From contig CAMLSI010000043.1 of the NCBI GenBank assembly GCA_946482585.1, positions 1 through 16,874 on the forward strand: DNA of 16,874 nucleotides. The letters run 5' to 3'. The translations under genes and the position numbers were made by a program. Shown here one piece after another: positions 15,501 to 16,874 of this stretch. Each line of letters starts with the position of its first letter. Position 1 is the stretch's first letter. The notes beneath the pieces are model-generated. The model was not told where the DNA came from. It did not search any database and saw only the letters and a program-made list of their open reading frames with translations. Source of the DNA: an uncultured Lysobacteraceae bacterium (lineage in GTDB: Bacteria > Pseudomonadota > Gammaproteobacteria > Xanthomonadales > Rhodanobacteraceae).

Positions 15501-16749
15501 GAATCCGGGAGACCTGGAGTTCACGTCGGACGGCAGACGCATTCTTGTCGATGGGTTTCAGTCGTTTGGCGTCTGGAACACGCGCACCGGCAAGGCGGTA
15601 TTGCCACCCATCGGCCGGAAAATCGGCCACGGCTACGCGATCAGCCCGGACAACCGGCTGTTGTTCAGCGGAACCGAGCACGGAATCGCGGTCTACGATC
15701 TTCGTTCCGGCAAGCCACGCGGCCTGCCGCTGCGTCATGCGGACGATATCCGCTTCGCCGCGTTGAGCAATGACGACAGTCGTCTGGCCACCGCGAGCGG
15801 GAATATCGTCAGTGTGTGGGAGGTCGGCGACCCGACGCCGAGGCCACGGCAGTTCGCCCATTCGGCACGGGTGGGCTACGTCGTTTTCAGCGACGATTCC
15901 CGCCTCGTCGCCAGCGTTTCCGACGACGGTACCGCGGGCGTCTGGAACATCGATGACGCGCGGGCGGAGTTTTCGTTCATCAAGCATGAGGCCTCGGCCG
16001 TTTTCGCCGCTTTCGATGCCGGTGCGGCACGCCTGGCGACGTCGGACAAGAGCGGCAAAGTTCATGTGTGGAATCTTGCGGCCGGCGCTTCGCCGATGTG
16101 GTCGACGCGGGTTTCGACGGTCGGACCGGTGACGCTGCTCGCGTTCACTCCGGATTCGAAGCGCCTGCTCGGCGCATTGAACAACCGTATTCACGTCTGG
16201 GACGCCGAACGCGGCACGCCGATCCACGAACTCGCGGACGACGCCACGGTCACGTCGCTGAGCGTTTCGCCGGATGGGACGCGCCTCGTGGCAGTAGGCG
16301 CCGGCAAGGCCAGCGTGTGGGATCTCGGCACCGCCAGTCGACTGGCGCGCTTGGGCGATGCGGAGATCGCCTCGGCCGTTTTCACGCACGACGGGTCGCT
16401 CCTCCATCGCAGCCATGGGGGCCGGCCGTGGACGCTGTGGAATCCGAATCCGGGCGCCGTGCCGAAGCTGCTGTATCCGCACGAGCGCGAGTTCGGCAAT
16501 TACCGCCTGAGCCGGGAAACGACCTCGCCGCGAACGATCCCGCAGGACATCTCGGGTTCGAGGTCGCTGGGATTGGGAATGGACGTCGGCGGGCTCGGCG
16601 AACCCGTCATCATCGATGTCGCCGGCAACGTCTTGCTGCCCCAGCCGGACGGCCAGATCGACTACTTCTACGAGTTCAAAGAGCCCGAGATTTTCCGGAC
16701 GACGGCGACGTTCGGAATGGAGGCGGAGTTGATCGCCGGAACCGGATCG
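12520..16749 (+). CDS. STAND-type NTPase with DUF4062-like N-terminus, transmembrane helix and WD40 repeats (3' end uncertain)
   Basis: A very large open frame that runs off the window; about 1410 residues belong to this protein. Residues 8-115 (YTLFVSSPCDVLPERRALRR, then DLVIGLLWTRLG and TGTQFELEMALAKA) match the DUF4062-like domain often placed before STAND NTPases. SPFRGLSPFERKHAGVFFGR (about 205-225) leads into an nSTAND-type NTPase: Walker A GASGSGKSS with K256, Walker B LLIGIDQAEELL with D361, and FRSDFY with R398, followed by a winged-helix-like region ending VRVAHESLLTQWQRA. One membrane helix (about 673-694, LLAYAVASLLLVFGMAAVWG) and a short coiled coil come before about twelve WD40 units (about 780-1340), with motifs such as LSPDGKQLL...VRIWDV. 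Such proteins are proposed sensors in conflict and signalling systems: the propeller senses, the NTPase switches, the N-terminus acts. The ATG at 12520 has only a weak binding site. The true C-terminus is not visible, since the frame changes family near 16750. Confidence 0.88.
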
Positions 16750-16874
16750 GAGATGCAGCGGCACGAGCGCGTGAACTACTCGGGCGTGCTGCGCGTGCTC
16801 GACGCGGTGCTGCCGCGGCTGCTGGCCCAGGGCGGTGGGCACCTGAGCATCGTCAGCAGCGTGGCGGGCTTCCG
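16750..16874 (+). CDS. Short-chain dehydrogenase/reductase core fragment, fused in frame
   Basis: The last 41 codons of the open frame beginning at 12520 encode EMQRHERVNYSGVLRVLDAV, then LPRLLAQGGGHLSIVSSVAGFR. This is the central part of a classical SDR: the VNYSG helix carries the conserved Asn and SIVSSVAGF carries the catalytic Ser. The N-terminal Rossmann half (TGxxxGIG, NAG) is missing and the downstream YxxxK lies beyond the window. It therefore cannot be a working SDR as read here. An assembly chimera, a recombination scar or a deletion joining two genes would all give this pattern. Confidence 0.7.

Noticed and set aside
14833..16842. 669-residue open frame on the minus strand opposite the WD40 region
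   Set aside because: It is a mirror of the plus-strand WD40 coding frame in GC-rich DNA. Its composition is Arg/His/Ala-rich with no domain, while the plus frame has clear repeated WD40 motifs.

Overview
The window is high-GC DNA with GC-rich third codon positions. A Crp/Fnr-type regulator, an OmpR response regulator with a hybrid histidine kinase, and a short-chain dehydrogenase fragment suggest a proteobacterium, perhaps a gammaproteobacterium near Xanthomonadales/Steroidobacter-like lineages. That placement is inferred from protein style only. I see no rRNA, tRNA, CRISPR array or intact transposase.

Layout. Bases 1-126 hold short repeats, including a perfect-period 33-bp tandem pair. A VOC/glyoxalase-fold gene lies on the minus strand (253-678). 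After an empty gap, a response regulator (1315-2040) overlaps a PAS-containing hybrid histidine kinase (2037-4028) by GTGA, with a strong ribosome binding site; this is a two-gene signalling operon. Convergent to it, overlapping by 30 bases, is a Crp/Fnr-family regulator (3999-4733, minus) that lacks the Fnr iron-sulfur cysteines. Divergent from that regulator is a gene (4890-5897) for a shortened ribonucleotide-reductase-like protein. It keeps the N- and C-terminal parts of a class II (NrdJ-type) large subunit but has lost most of the catalytic barrel and its key motifs. A good Fnr-type site (TTGA-N6-TCAA, 4842-4855) lies between the two.

6097-8320 holds small genes: a four-helix membrane protein (minus), a SAM-dependent methyltransferase (plus, TTG start), and two small minus-strand hypothetical genes separated by a perfect 9-bp hairpin. 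8321-8984 is noncoding and rich in hairpins, with two 36-bp repeats and a likely bidirectional terminator. A large secreted protein follows on the minus strand (8985-11507): signal peptide, kelch propeller, three PKD and two PPC domains, with a 585-bp PKD-PPC unit duplicated in tandem.

About 1 kb of noncoding DNA (11508-12519) leads to a very large plus-strand open frame (12520 to the window end): a DUF4062-like N-terminal domain, an nSTAND-type NTPase, one transmembrane helix and about a dozen WD40 repeats. This is the architecture of STAND proteins proposed to act in biological conflict and signalling. In its last ~125 bases the frame changes abruptly into the core of a short-chain dehydrogenase, which suggests a recombination or assembly junction near 16750.

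The strongest candidates for something undescribed are the barrel-less ribonucleotide reductase homologue paired with a cluster-less Fnr-type regulator, and the STAND-WD40 protein with its odd end.
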